Assembly (NCBI GenBank): GCA_030770535.1
Contig: JASVEC010000053.1
Coordinates: forward strand, 166,049-230,048
DNA: 64,000 nucleotides
From: Batkoa obscura
Taxonomy: Eukaryota; Entomophthoromycota; Entomophthoromycetes; Entomophthorales; Batkoaceae
Direction of reading: 5' to 3'
Part shown: positions 34,929-45,418 of the stretch, piece after piece
How the letters are laid out: each line of letters begins with the position of its first letter
Position numbering within the stretch: position 1 is the stretch's first letter
Notes under the pieces: generated by a model
Databases searched by the model: none
Seen by the model: the letters and a program-made list of their open reading frames with translations, nothing else
Told to the model about the DNA's origin: nothing
Made by a program: the position numbers and the translations under genes

Positions 34929-35201
34929 ATGATATTTAAATCTGCTCGTCGTGCTACTTCTTTATTACATTGGCGTGTTGATCCCGAGATCTTTCCATTA
35001 GTTGCTGTACTTTCTGGTGGAGCTGCTATTGGTGCTTATACTCTATATAATTCAAGAGCTTCTTTTCTACAAAGTTTAGTTCCTCAAGAGAACTCACATC
35101 TCGATTTTAAAGAACGTAGCGTTAAAGAACATAAAGTTAAGTTACATCCTGATATGATGCACAGGATTGGTACTTCCTTGAATATGAAAAAGGATGAGTA
35201 A
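34929..35201 (+). CDS. B12D / NDUFA4 (MLRQ)-like small mitochondrial protein
   Basis: 90 aa, single exon. The segment WRVDPEIFPLVAVLSGGAAI and the following GAYTLYNSR form the B12D/MLRQ motif: a basic leader, W-x-x-D-P-E-x-F-P, then one membrane helix rich in Gly and Ala. In animals NDUFA4 is a subunit of cytochrome oxidase (once placed in complex I), and fungal relatives sit in the inner mitochondrial membrane. The N-terminus (MIFKSARRATSLL) resembles a mitochondrial targeting leader. The hydrophilic C-terminal 40 residues (KEHKVKLHPDMMHRIG) would face the intermembrane space or matrix. Its exact complex here is an inference. Confidence 0.75.
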   Translation: MIFKSARRATSLLHWRVDPEIFPLVAVLSGGAAIGAYTLYNSRASFLQSLVPQENSHLDFKERSVKEHKVKLHPDMMHRIGTSLNMKKDE

Positions 35202-35812
35202 ACTTTTTGTTTTTTTTTTACTTTTTGTCAAATAAATTATCTTCTCGTAGATTCCTTATTTTATTACTTTTTAATATATTTTGGGTATTTACTTTTATAA
35301 ATATCAAACCTTGTTTAAGAACTATCTTTTTTAAAAACCAACTTTATCATAAAATAGCTTATTAAGTTTTAAATGCTTATTATGACTAATATAATTTACA
35401 CGGCCTTTGAACAGATTTTTTTTAAAAAAAACTTCAAAATAATACACATCAATTTAAAACTAGATTAAAATAACAACTTTAAAAATATATTAAGATGGAA
35501 CTAATGAAAAGAAATTTATATAATAAATGGGAATGTTTCTTACTAATTGGCCTTTTTTGCTACTTTTTAAATTTAGAAAACTAATCTAGTTGTTTAAGTG
35601 AATATGTGCCAATTAATAATAAGTTTTATAATCAACTATTTGAATCATTATGGTAATATTTATAGTTTAATGTTTAATTTTTTGTTAGAAAATGAATAGT
35701 TAATCAGTACATATTCAAATTAAACAGTAGCTGAATTAATTTTTAAATTTTAAAAGATAACAAAAATAGACAATTAGTAAAAAACAACTCTAAATGATAA
35801 AATTTTATTTTT
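35202..35812. other. Intergenic stretch between convergent genes
   Basis: A/T-rich with nothing recognised. A faint GGGAATGTTTCTTACTAATTG at 35528 hints at a worn MITE-B end but is too weak to call. Confidence 0.4.
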
Positions 35813-36904
35813 CTAAATTTCTCCTACTTCGACTAAAAAGGCAATAGCTAGTTTAACAAACTCCTTAATATGATTAAAATTAACATAAGCTAAAGTATCT
35901 TGAGTAGTATGAATATTAGGATTGGATTTATCTTCAAAAGGAAAAGCAGATTTGTAGCCATATTTATTCCAAGAAGCATGATCAGAACAAGCATAACCAC
36001 ATTTCTTATTCATATAACCATAAGAACAGTATTCAGTAACTGCTTTTCTTAATAATTCAGTTAATTCAGCATTAGTATAATCTGTTACGAATCCAATCAA
36101 GTTTTGAGTGGATAGATAACCGACCATATCAAATTGAGTCATAGCAATCACATTTTTTTGTTGGTTTGAGTAGGATTGTGCAATTGCTTGAGAGCCTAAT
36201 AAACCTCCTTCTTCACCAGCGTAAAAGTGGAATTCTACTGTACGTTTTGGACGAAAGTTGGCAGCTAATAATACTCTTATTGTTTCTACATTAAGAGTAG
36301 TGCCAGAGCCATCATCATCAGCACCAGGAGCTCTACCACTGGTTGGGTTTGATTGATTGATAGAGTCAAGATGAGCACCAATGACGACAATTTCATCTTT
36401 TAAGGTGGCGTCACTACCAGTGATACGTACAATAATAGATTTTTGAAGAAAAGAGTGACTAAAGTTTTCTACTGTAATTGGACCAGTATAACCAGTAGTA
36501 GTAATTGATTGTTTAATCTGACTTAATAACCAATTAGAAGCATCAGCACCAGATTGTACTTTATAGTATCTATTGTTGAAGTTAGAGTAAGAAGTTAAAA
36601 ATGATTTCATCCTATCAATATTAATGTTATTGTAAAGGGGCTTTACGAAAGTTTGATATTTAAAAGTAGTAGGTAAAGCTTTGTTAGTTGGAGTCCATGG
36701 ACTAACTCTGGAATCTTTTAAGTCAGTGATATCAAAGAAATGCTTTTGTTTTTGAATGAGTTTGGTTAATACCTCATCATCTGTCATTAATACAGCAGGT
36801 TCATTTTCACTTAATTGGATTAATCTTTTACCTTCATTGTTGACAGCAGTTTCAGCTAAGGTAAAGCTCAATAAGGAAGCCAATACGAGTTGAATCAATT
36901 TCAT
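35813..36904 (-). CDS. Secreted M28 family zinc aminopeptidase (copy 2)
   Basis: Single exon, 363 aa, a paralogue of the gene at 15861. The signal peptide is MKLIQLVLASLLSFTLA. The zinc and catalytic residues are all kept: AHLDS (H178), PGADDDGSG (D196-198), GEEGG (E231 base, E232), TQFDM (D259) and IHTTQD (H332). CGYACSDH gives Cys302-Cys306. The two proteins align almost end to end with one single-residue gap near residue 110. Both keep the same propeptide pattern NEGKRLI...SENEPA...EVLT. This copy has more Thr/Ser and fewer Lys in the pro-region. It probably trims N-terminal residues from extracellular peptides. Confidence 0.93.
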   Translation of the reverse strand: MKLIQLVLASLLSFTLAETAVNNEGKRLIQLSENEPAVLMTDDEVLTKLIQKQKHFFDITDLKDSRVSPWTPTNKALPTTFKYQTFVKPLYNNINIDRMKSFLTSYSNFNNRYYKVQSGADASNWLLSQIKQSITTTGYTGPITVENFSHSFLQKSIIVRITGSDATLKDEIVVIGAHLDSINQSNPTSGRAPGADDDGSGTTLNVETIRVLLAANFRPKRTVEFHFYAGEEGGLLGSQAIAQSYSNQQKNVIAMTQFDMVGYLSTQNLIGFVTDYTNAELTELLRKAVTEYCSYGYMNKKCGYACSDHASWNKYGYKSAFPFEDKSNPNIHTTQDTLAYVNFNHIKEFVKLAIAFLVEVGEI

Positions 36905-37675
36905 TTTATTTGTTTTTGATATTTTTACTTCTAATACTTCTTAGTGTTTAGTTTTATACTATATTTTCATACGAGAGGATCAATAATAAAAAGTAATATG
37001 ACAGTATTGAAGAACAAGTGATACAAAGAATTTAATTATGAACTATCATCAGCCTTTAATGACTTTTTAATAGACGTCTAATATTAATGTGCTTTTACAT
37101 GTTATTAGTCAGCTGTAATAATTTATTATAATGAATTATCATTTAATAAAATTGAGAAGAATATTCTTATTTAGTTAACTTTATCACTAGTAAATTTTAA
37201 TCAATCATATTATTCAATCATAGGTTTTATTGTTTATAAAACAGTGACCAAAAATTTAATCTTATGATTTGATTACACGCATTCATTATGTGAATAGTTA
37301 AAAAGATAATTTACTGCTTTTAAATATTATGAATTATTACTTTACATCTATTAGTATTAAAAGTATAAAAAGTCTATTGTAATTATTTTGCAGTTAATCT
37401 GTTTTTATCATATTAGATTAGAAATCAACTTTCTCAAAGTATTTAATTACTGTGTTCTACTATTTACATAGATATACATTGAAAGAAATATTTCGTTATA
37501 CTATTATAATTTTAAGGGAATAAAAGAGTAAATAAAGATTTACTTATTATTATAACTTTAAATCAATAAGTTTAATATTTAACTATCTTTAAACTAATCA
37601 TAAAATGCTCTATCAATTTATAATATAATTTTAACTTAATATTACCTATATTTTTTATTATAAAAATACATGTTA

Positions 37676-37776
37676 TATAGGAATGTTTTTTTTGATTTTA
37701 TTACTTTTTCCATTTTTTAAGCACTATTTAAATATGATAATTTTTGTAAAATTCTTAAAAAAAATACATCCCCACA
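37676..37776 (-). mobile_element. MITE-A copy, reverse
   Basis: TATAGGAATGTTTTTTTTGA start, AAGCACTATTTAAAT core, AATACATCCCCACA end. Confidence 0.8.
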
Positions 37777-37821
37777 TTTTGGTTTTATCAATATTGAACT
37801 TTAGATTTTCATAACTTTGGA

Positions 37822-37855
37822 TATAGTTATATAGTTATATAGTTATATCGTTATA
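37822..37855. repeat. ATAGTTAT short tandem repeat
   Basis: Three to four units of TATATAGTTA. Confidence 0.8.
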
Positions 37856-37929
37856 CCATTATATATATTAATACTATACATATATGAACTCTATCACAGT
37901 CTTCATCATGATAAACTCTCAAATTTTAT

Positions 37930-38345
37930 CTAGGCTGAAATTCTGAATATAGTCAATATGCAATAGGATATATGCTTTAGGTTCAAGACGCATCCACTTT
38001 TTCCCTTAGTCCCATAGTGGTTTCATATTATACCTTGCTCCTAATGAAAACCTAAACCATAGATTCATTCTATATTCTTTTACCTCTTCTCTACGACTAT
38101 CTATTTGAAGGTATCTCTTCCATTCCATCATAGCTCCCTCAATTTGATTCTCTCATACCTCCAATGGACGACAGGCCTCTATGAGATAATATACCTTACG
38201 AGATGATACCCCCTATGCTCCATAGATTAGCTTAACCTTGTTCTTCATTTATTCCTTACATACTGAGCTAATATTCCATTCTCTGACTCTTACCCCCCAC
38301 AGAGCTCTATCACAATTGCTTATGCATCATATACACTGAATCTAA
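37930..38345 (-). pseudogene. Possible coding relic, unidentified
   Basis: Minus-strand reading gives protein-like runs such as IEGAMMEWKRYLQIDSRREE and RMNLWFRFSLGARYNMKPLW, with interruptions. Base composition is clearly richer in G+C than the flanks. No family is recognised. It could be an old mobile-element or gene fragment. Confidence 0.3.
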
Positions 38346-38577
38346 GTTCTCTGTATCTCGATTTGCACACAACAACAAAAAAAAAGGACAATCAAAGAAC
38401 TAATCCTCAGTTTTATGACAGGCTTTAATTGGAAAATAGTGGAATTCTTTACTAACTTCTATAAATCCTATCCTATTTTTGACTTCATTGATCCATTAAG
38501 TATGATTCTATTCCTGAATTTTATCATATATAATTAATTAATTTTACAATCATTTAAATTCAAAAATATTCAAAGTA

Positions 38578-38678
38578 TATGGGGATGGATTTTTGTGTTT
38601 AAGAATTTTACTAATAACTTTTCCGCTCAAATAGTGCTTAAAAGATGGAAAAAGTAATGAAGCTAAAACACCCCCATA
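38578..38678 (+). mobile_element. MITE-A copy, forward
   Basis: TATGGGGATGGATTTTTGTG start, CTAATAACTTTTCCGCTC and AGTGCTTAAAAG blocks, ACACCCCCATA end. Confidence 0.85.
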
Positions 38679-38997
38679 TTTAATTTGGTTTTATACATTT
38701 AATATGATTAATTTTAAAAAATGATTATTTTATCTAAAAATTGTATTTATTTTTTATGCAAATTCATTGAAGCTCTATTTAAATGTCAGTAAAATAAATT
38801 AAAATAATGCTAAAACTTCTATGCAAAAATGTTAATATATATAAATGCGGCTATTCTACTATAAATGAATACGAACTATTGTTTGATATTTAATCCTTCT
38901 ACCCCTCTACCATTCTCAGTTTAACTTTCTCTGACCTTAACTTTTACTTATTTCCACTTCTAGTAATAAACCACTTAAGAGTTCATCCCCTTTTAAC

Positions 38998-39092
38998 ATA
39001 TTAGAATATTTTTTTAATTTCATCACTTTTTCTATCTTTTAAGCGCTATTTGAATAGAAAGATTATTAGTAAAATGAAAAATACGTCCCTGT
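38998..39092 (-). mobile_element. MITE-A copy, reverse, ends worn
   Basis: Core TTTCATCACTTTTTCTATC, then AAGCGCTATTTGAATAGAAA and TACGTCCCTG. The terminal TATGGGG is no longer clear. Confidence 0.65.
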
Positions 39093-39690
39093 TTTTTAAA
39101 AAATGTAATATATTTCTTAAACTATTTAATAACTAAATTCCTAACATTTATTTAAATCAATGTTAAGTTGCTATATCATATTTACAATCTATTGATTATA
39201 TAATATCTATGGAATTCCCATCAACTGAAAAAACCAAACATGTATATTAAGTAAATATTATAGCAGTTATAAAGAAAATATAGGCCTTAATATTAAAATA
39301 GAATAAATTTTATACAATAAATTAACAAAATGGATAAACTTTTATTTGGACTGTATTTGGAGTGATATTTTATGATCATTATTCTGGTATAAAGTTTGAT
39401 AATTCCTTAAATGTTAATTAAATATAATAACATTATAAAATGATTCTTTATTTAAGTTTAATTAAAGAACAGTTGAATAGATTAATGTTATTTATATTAA
39501 AGGGTTTTTTTGATAGATCATATCATATCTAATATTAAAATTGGAATATTTATAATATCGTGTTACTTTAAATAATGTATTATATTTTTTTAAAATGATG
39601 CCGTAATGTTATTTTTTTCTTTATAAAATCCACTTAAAAGCTACCATTTCTTAAATAGTTGGTAAATATTTACTTATTATGTCACCGAAA

Positions 39691-39703
39691 ATGCAAAAAT
39701 CAT
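39691..39703 (+). promoter_or_regulatory. ATGCAAAAATCAT promoter motif
   Basis: The same 13-mer occurs at 43960 upstream of the gene at 44102. Here it is 79 bp before the phosphatidylserine decarboxylase ATG. Its role is unknown. Confidence 0.25.
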
Positions 39704-39781
39704 TTAATTGGCAATGTTATTCAAAATTCCTCCGCTATATAATAAAAACACGATAAAAATTCCTTTTCTATTTTCCTCCCA

Positions 39782-42271
39782 ATGCTTTTTAAAAAGAGTT
39801 CATCTTCTACTTCAATAAATAATATGAGTCAGCCTACTATAAGAATACATCTGTTACAAGGACGAAATTTGGCTCCTAAAGATTTAAATGGTTACTCCGA
39901 TCCATTTGTAACTGTAAAGATAGATAAAGTAAAGGTAAAGTCAAAATTTATTAAAAAGACATTAAATCCCGACTGGTATGAAGTACTTGAGCTAGCACCG
40001 GATTTAAACAACTTTCCAGCTTTGGCTAAAATTACATGTTGGGACAAAGATACCATTTCCAAAGATTTTATGGGTGAGATAAAATTACCTTTATTAACTT
40101 TATTTGATGAAGAAGGTAATCCAAAAATATTTGATGATAACCCAGCAAGCGCACAATGGTATACTTTACAAAGAAGAGTTGAAGAAGATACGATTTCTGG
40201 AGAAATTCGCTTTAACATGGGATTTCACATAGTAGATGATAGTCAATTATATATACTTAAATCATTTTACAATTCATTAAATATGTCTCGCTCTTTAGAA
40301 TCTTTGACTATTACCAATGATTCTTTAAGCTTAAATACTAACTCAGCCTCAGAGACTGATATAAATAATTTAAATAATAGTAAAGGATTGCTTTATATTG
40401 ACGTTATATCCGCAAGTGATTTACCATTTGATAAGAATGCTACTGGCACTACTTTTGATATGGATCCGTTTGTCGTAGTATCATTTGGTTCTACTACCTC
40501 TAAGACATCAACAATTAGACATAATTTAAATCCAGTTTGGAATGAAAGGCTTGTTTTCCAGGTTACACCAGAAAATCAAAACTTTTCAATCAAATTCTCC
40601 GTTTATGATTATGATAAATTTTCAAATAATGATTTTGTTGGAAGCGCAAATATTCCATTTAATACAATTCTTGCTGCTTCAAGTTTAAGTAGCGAACCTA
40701 CTGAAACCCCTGAAGTTACTGATGTTACTGCTTCTATCGGTAGAGCCTTTCCATTGCCTATTGAGCTTACTTCTTCTTTCTTAAAAGAGAGATTTATGTC
40801 GCAACTTCTAATTCGTGCTCAATTTGTCCCATTTGAACAAGTTAGACGTGATTTTTGGGTAGCACTCACTAAAACTTATGATGCAGATGAAAATGGAAAT
40901 ATGAATAAAACCGAAATTAGTACTATGTTAGCTAGTTTGGATGTTAATATAAACGAAGAAGACATAAATAAATTTTTTACAAGGTTTGGTAAAGACAACG
41001 ATAAAGATGAGCTTACTTTCTCCGAACTTTCTGACTGCTTAGAGGATCTAGTAACACATGCTGGTGAAGGTAGCCCAGAACAATTATTCAAGCTTGAAGC
41101 TTGTCCTATCTGTCGTAAAAAAATTGGCAACTTAAATCATGACTTAAATGTAGTGAGTCATATTGCTGTTTGCGCATCAAAAGATCCAAGTAAAGTAGAT
41201 CGTATAGTGATGGGTAACTTTATTACTGAAGCACATGCACAACGTAAATGGTTTACAAAGATTGCAAAATATGTTGGTTATGGTGAATATAAGGTAGGTG
41301 AGAATAATGCAAATATTTTAGTACAGGATAGAGAGACAGGTGAAATGATTGAGGAGAAAATGCCAACATACATTAAACTTGGAATTCGTTTGTTATACAA
41401 AGGTTCAATTTCACCAGCGGAAAACTCGCATATTAAAAGAATTTTATACTCAATGTCAGTAAAACAAGGTAAAAAGTTTAATGATCCTAATTCTGTAAAA
41501 GAAATCGAGCCTTTTATTGAGTTCCACAAATTGAGTCGTGAAGAAATCCTTGATCCATTAGAAACCTTTAAAAACTTTAATGAGTTTTTCTATCGTAAAC
41601 TTAAGCCAGGATACCGCATTTTAGGCTCACCAGATCCTAAAGTGGCTGTATCTCCTGCTGATTCAAGAGTTATGGTATTCCCCACTATTAGTAATGCTTT
41701 AGATTTATGGATAAAAGGAGAAAAATTCTCAATTGAGCGACTTTTTGACAATAAACTTCCGCCAGAAGAATTAGCTTCTTTTGAACAAGGTTCTATGTGT
41801 ATTTTTAGACTTGCACCACAAGATTATCATCGTTTTCATATTCCAGTTGATGGTATTTTGTCTGAGCCTACTCATATTGATGGACAATACTTTACAGTTA
41901 ACCCAATGGCAATTAGATCTAGTTTAGATGTTTATGGTGAAAACAAACGTTGCTTTTCATTTATAAAATCAGAGCATCATGGTAAAGTTGGTATGATTTG
42001 TGTTGGTGCTATGATGGTAGGCTCCATTGTATTAACTTCAGTACCAAATCAACCAATCCAGCGTATGGATGAGCATGGTTATTTTGCATTTGGTGGATCA
42101 ACCATCTTAGTTTTATTCCAAAAGGGAACAATCAATTTTGATGCTGATTTAGTTAGAAACTCTTCAAAGAGATTAGAAACTTTGGTAAGATTTTTTAAAA
42201 TTCTAATCTTATTAGTACTAATTACTTTATAGCTTCGTGTTGGAAGTACCATAGGATTTGCACCTCAATAA
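39782..42271 (+). CDS. PSD2: Phosphatidylserine decarboxylase, type II (C2-C2-EF hand-PSD)
   Basis: Model: join(39782..42184, 42233..42271), 813 aa including a 12-residue final exon. Domains in order: C2 at about 20-125 (IRIHLLQGRNLAPKDLNGYS), C2 at about 200-310 (LYIDVISASDLPF, DMDPFVVVSFG), an EF hand with loop DADENGNMNKTE, a CPICRKK cysteine pair, then the decarboxylase. The catalytic triad parts are visible as SPADSRV (Asp), DYHRFHIPVDG (His) and FGGSTIL at 770-776. The Ser of GGST marks self-cleavage into alpha and beta subunits and becomes the pyruvoyl group. The enzyme converts phosphatidylserine to phosphatidylethanolamine in Golgi or endosome membranes, with the C2 domains guiding membrane contact. 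The last exon restores the conserved C-terminal RVGSTIGFAPQ. Confidence 0.93.
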
Positions 42272-42699
42272 TTTTAGGCTTAACTTGAATTATTTATTTT
42301 AAAATTTATAGCCTATTTTCTTAATAAAATTATAAGCATAATAAATCATTAAATATATTAAAAACAGTAAATTTGTTATTTAAATATTATGATCATATAA
42401 TTATAACATTATTACCTGAACAAATATTGTGAAAATGTAAAGCTATGAAAATAATTATTTAAGATCCCTTTTGTTCTTTAATTTTTAGTGTCTTTAATAA
42501 CACATTTTAGTAATTAGATAAAAATTTCAAGTAATTTTTTGTAAAACCTTTGTTTTAAAAAATAAATATAAATTAATTAGAAAGTGATAAGTTGACAGTA
42601 TTAACTTGAATAAAAACTAAACAATAGAATCAAATGTTAAACACATTATGAAGTTTTATTTATAATAGAATCATAAATGAAATGGTTGAAGTTCATTTT
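42272..42699. other. Spacer between convergent genes
   Basis: A/T-rich 3' flanks; nothing else seen. Confidence 0.5.
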
Positions 42700-43035
42700 T
42701 TACTTATTTTCATTAACTGATTTTTCTTCAAGGTATGTCAATTGAGACTCTAGCTTTGAAATTTCTTCATCTTTGTTTTTAATATAGAATTCCAAATATT
42801 CATTATACCAATAAGTTTGTAAGAATAAATTGATTGCTGTTCCTAATAACATGATGTTGGCAAAAGGTGTGCCAACCCTTTGCCATAATGTTAATACCTT
42901 TTTTTTCTTTTGGGTTATTAAATGAGTTGGATCTTCTGCTCCAGTTTTTAAAGGATTAGCTTGTATATTTATTAATCTCTTCTTTAAATTATTTTGATAT
43001 AAACTTCTATGACTAAACTTAAAATACTTTAACAT
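42700..43035 (-). CDS. Small single-span membrane protein, unknown
   Basis: 111 aa, not recognised. The basic N-terminus (MLKYFKFSHRSLYQNNLKKR) could target mitochondria. Residues 50-80 (WQRVGTPFANIMLLGTAINL) form one hydrophobic helix, and the C-terminal 25 residues (KDEEISKLESQLTYLEEKS) look like a short coiled coil. Fungal mitochondrial inner-membrane assembly factors often have this layout, but I cannot name one. Codon use matches its neighbours and the spacing to the next gene is normal, so I take it as real. Confidence 0.6.
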   Translation of the reverse strand: MLKYFKFSHRSLYQNNLKKRLINIQANPLKTGAEDPTHLITQKKKKVLTLWQRVGTPFANIMLLGTAINLFLQTYWYNEYLEFYIKNKDEEISKLESQLTYLEEKSVNENK

Positions 43036-43309
43036 TCTAAAATGAAAAAGTGTAAACTTGATTTAATGCTAAAAATTATTCATAAAACTTGTCTAATCAA
43101 ATTAAATTCAACTATTTTTTATGAAAAATCAATTTTTGAAATAACAAATTTTTGATCAAAAAAAAAAGTACACAAATATAATATAATCTTATGTTAAAGT
43201 AATAACAGAAGCGTTAATGATTTATTATTTAAAAAGAGATAAATAATACAATATTATTTGAGGAGAAGTTACATTATAAAGCATTAGGATGTTTGGATAT
43301 TTAATGCTA

Positions 43310-43556
43310 TTAATCTGTAAGTGCAGAGTAAATTTTTGATTTTTCTAAAAACAATTAGAACAGTAAAAAAACATAAAATAAACATACTTTTTGCTACATG
43401 AAATAAAAACTCTGCAATCATTTTTGCTTCATTTACAACCATTGAATTAAAATGAATACCGGCTGCTTTGACCAACTCTTCTCTTGAGCTCCTAACCTTT
43501 ACTGTAGGTAATTTGTTATACTTACGATATTTTTGAAGATGAGATATATTTAACAT
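43310..43556 (-). CDS. Small hypothetical protein, two exons
   Basis: Model: complement(join(43310..43344, 43388..43556)), 67 aa. The first exon reads MLNISHLQKYRKYNKLPTVK and later VNEAKMIAEFLFHVAK. A 43-nt intron with GTATGT donor, CTAAT branch site and TTTTTAG acceptor leads to KKSKIYSALTD and a stop. Without splicing the frame runs on into a hydrophobic tail that is probably intron translation. No family is recognised. The protein is basic and possibly helical. Confidence 0.5.
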
Positions 43557-43605
43557 ATTAACATGGAACTATGAATATATTAGCGAATATGAATATTATA
43601 TAAAT

Positions 43606-43812
43606 TTAAACTACTTTTTTCCCTCTTTCTCTTTCTCTTGCTCTCTGTTTACTTTTTGATAAGGTCAGCGTTCCATTTATTTCTGCTTTATCCTTCTTAG
43701 TTTTTACTTCAGCAAACTTTATTGGGACGTTTTGTGGGTCTGATTTATCTTTTGGTGAAGCTTTAGCTTGGCTTGTATTAGCTTTTTTATCTAGAATGAA
43801 TTTGGGAGGCAT
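43606..43812 (-). CDS. Small basic hypothetical protein
   Basis: 68 aa, starting MPPKFILDKKANTSQAKASP and ending with a run of Arg/Glu/Lys (KQRARERERGKKVV). Very hydrophilic with no known motif. It is an intact ORF with balanced codon use, 50 bp from the next gene on the same strand. It may be a nucleic-acid-associated peptide, but this is a guess. Confidence 0.45.
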   Translation of the reverse strand: MPPKFILDKKANTSQAKASPKDKSDPQNVPIKFAEVKTKKDKAEINGTLTLSKSKQRARERERGKKVV

Positions 43813-44101
43813 TTTAAATTAAGAAAATGGAGATTATTTTCTTAAGTGTGCTTTAATAATATGATGTTTTTGCATAAATTGATATTTTAGAAGGAACTTA
43901 ACTTTACTCAATAAGATCATACTGTATTGCAATAAAATCAGGCCATTTTGAAAATAATTATGCAAAAATCATCAATTTCTAAATTAAACTTGATCAAAAA
44001 CATTAGTTTTAGTTTTTACACTTTATCCTCCTTTTAAATTCAGCGAACCAATTAAATTTAATCTGAAATCTTAATATCGTTCTTTTAACTGTAATGAAAT
44101 A

Positions 44102-44825
44102 ATGAGCAAAAATATGATTACAGAATCTAAAGGTTCAACAACACCATCAAGTTCTATTCAAAATTCCTTAATGGACTCTAAAAGCCCAACAGGATCTTCA
44201 GGAATTGCAGCTCCCGCTAGCTTAGTTCTATCGCCAGTCGAAGTTGAGTCACCATTACCTTCAATAGGGTTTTTATCACCAGACTCTAATAGTTATATTC
44301 AACATCATCGAGTTTCTGGTTTATCTTTTTCTTCCAATAATACTTCTAATTTATCTTCAACCCCAACCACTGCAGCACAGCATTTGATATCGGATTTGGT
44401 TTCAAATAAAGATTCCAACTTAAGAGAAAGGATTAAAAAAGGTATTTTATTTATCTCACCATCAAACTAAACTAAACTAAACTAAACTTTTAGCTTGTTC
44501 TATACTGTCTGAATACTTACAGACCTTTCTGAATGAAATATCATTTACGCTTTATCAATTAACTGATAGGATTCATACAAAACTACCAAAGATTGTAGAA
44601 ACTAAAGTAATTTGTTATTGTTTTCAACTTTATTAAAATTAATTCTATTACTAGAACAAGCTAAATAAATGCAAAAATGAAGTGTCATTATTAAACTCAG
44701 ATGTAAAAGATATTGAAGATGTCATTAATGATTTAAAATGTTTAGATTCATTATCAAAAGTTCAATTAGCATCTACGAGAGCTGTAAAAGCAGCCACTAT
44801 TACTTATAATCGCCGTAAGAAATAG
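44102..44825 (+). CDS. Coiled-coil protein, possibly BORCS6/lyspersin-like
   Basis: Model: join(44102..44441, 44494..44606, 44655..44825), 207 aa. The first 95 residues are Ser/Pro/Thr-rich and disordered. From LISDLVSNKDSNLRERIKKA onward the protein is helical: SILSEYLQTFLNEISFTLYQ, LTDRIHTKLPKIVETKNKLN, then DVKDIEDVINDLKCLDSLSK and ending YNRRKK. The disordered leader plus a C-terminal coiled-coil domain beginning near LISDL resembles lyspersin (BORCS6), a subunit of the BORC complex that positions lysosomes, but the match is by eye. Both introns have clean GT...AG ends and all three exons keep frame, so the gene itself is solid. Confidence 0.55.
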
Positions 44826-45418
44826 TGTTGTCTATTGCATATAATTATTTATTTGATAATGATTTTCTATTAAATACTATTTATTTTATACCCTTTTTTA
44901 CTTGCCTTTTTTTATTTAATTATCAAAGAAATATTGTAATTATATTTTTAGTAACGTTATTATATTCAGTAGGAATAATAAAACAAACCACATCCAAAAA
45001 TAATACTATCATCAAATTGGAATGTTCAATAAATATTACTATATTGTCATAAGATTTGTGATTAATACAAAGTACAAAATTATAAATAATAGTCAAATAT
45101 ATTTGAAAATTTTAATTTTAAAAACAACTGAATAAATTATGTATCAATGAACAATGCTTTAATTTTTTCATATTTTAATGTTGTCTCTAAAGATGAACTA
45201 ATTACTTTATAAATGTCATATCTTTTACTAACAACATTTTGATTAGTTTACTATTAAGTATAATGTTCCTTTTGGGGGTTACTTTTTAGTTTATGCAATT
45301 TTAAGCAAAAATTTTGATTTTAAAATAAACTCAAAATAATAGCTATATATAAAAAAAGGCTACACCTTGTCCATTTGTACCATTTTGTTTCAATTTTAAA
45401 CATATCTTTAAACAATAA
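44826..45418. other. Spacer
   Basis: A short open frame at 44825-45049 is hydrophobic and lacks support, so I do not call it. Otherwise A/T-rich upstream region of TTI1. Confidence 0.4.

Larger units (their letters stand above)
36905..39781. other. Intergenic stretch with repeats and a coding relic
   Basis: Contains three MITE-A copies and a 10-bp tandem repeat (37822-37855). A segment at about 37930-38345 is unusually rich in C and G for this window and looks like worn-out coding sequence on the minus strand. Otherwise nothing is recognised. Confidence 0.5.

Noticed and set aside
44825-45052. Hydrophobic ORF after the coiled-coil gene
   Set aside because: It begins at the stop of the upstream gene without an ATG, is in A/T-rich 3' sequence and resembles nothing.
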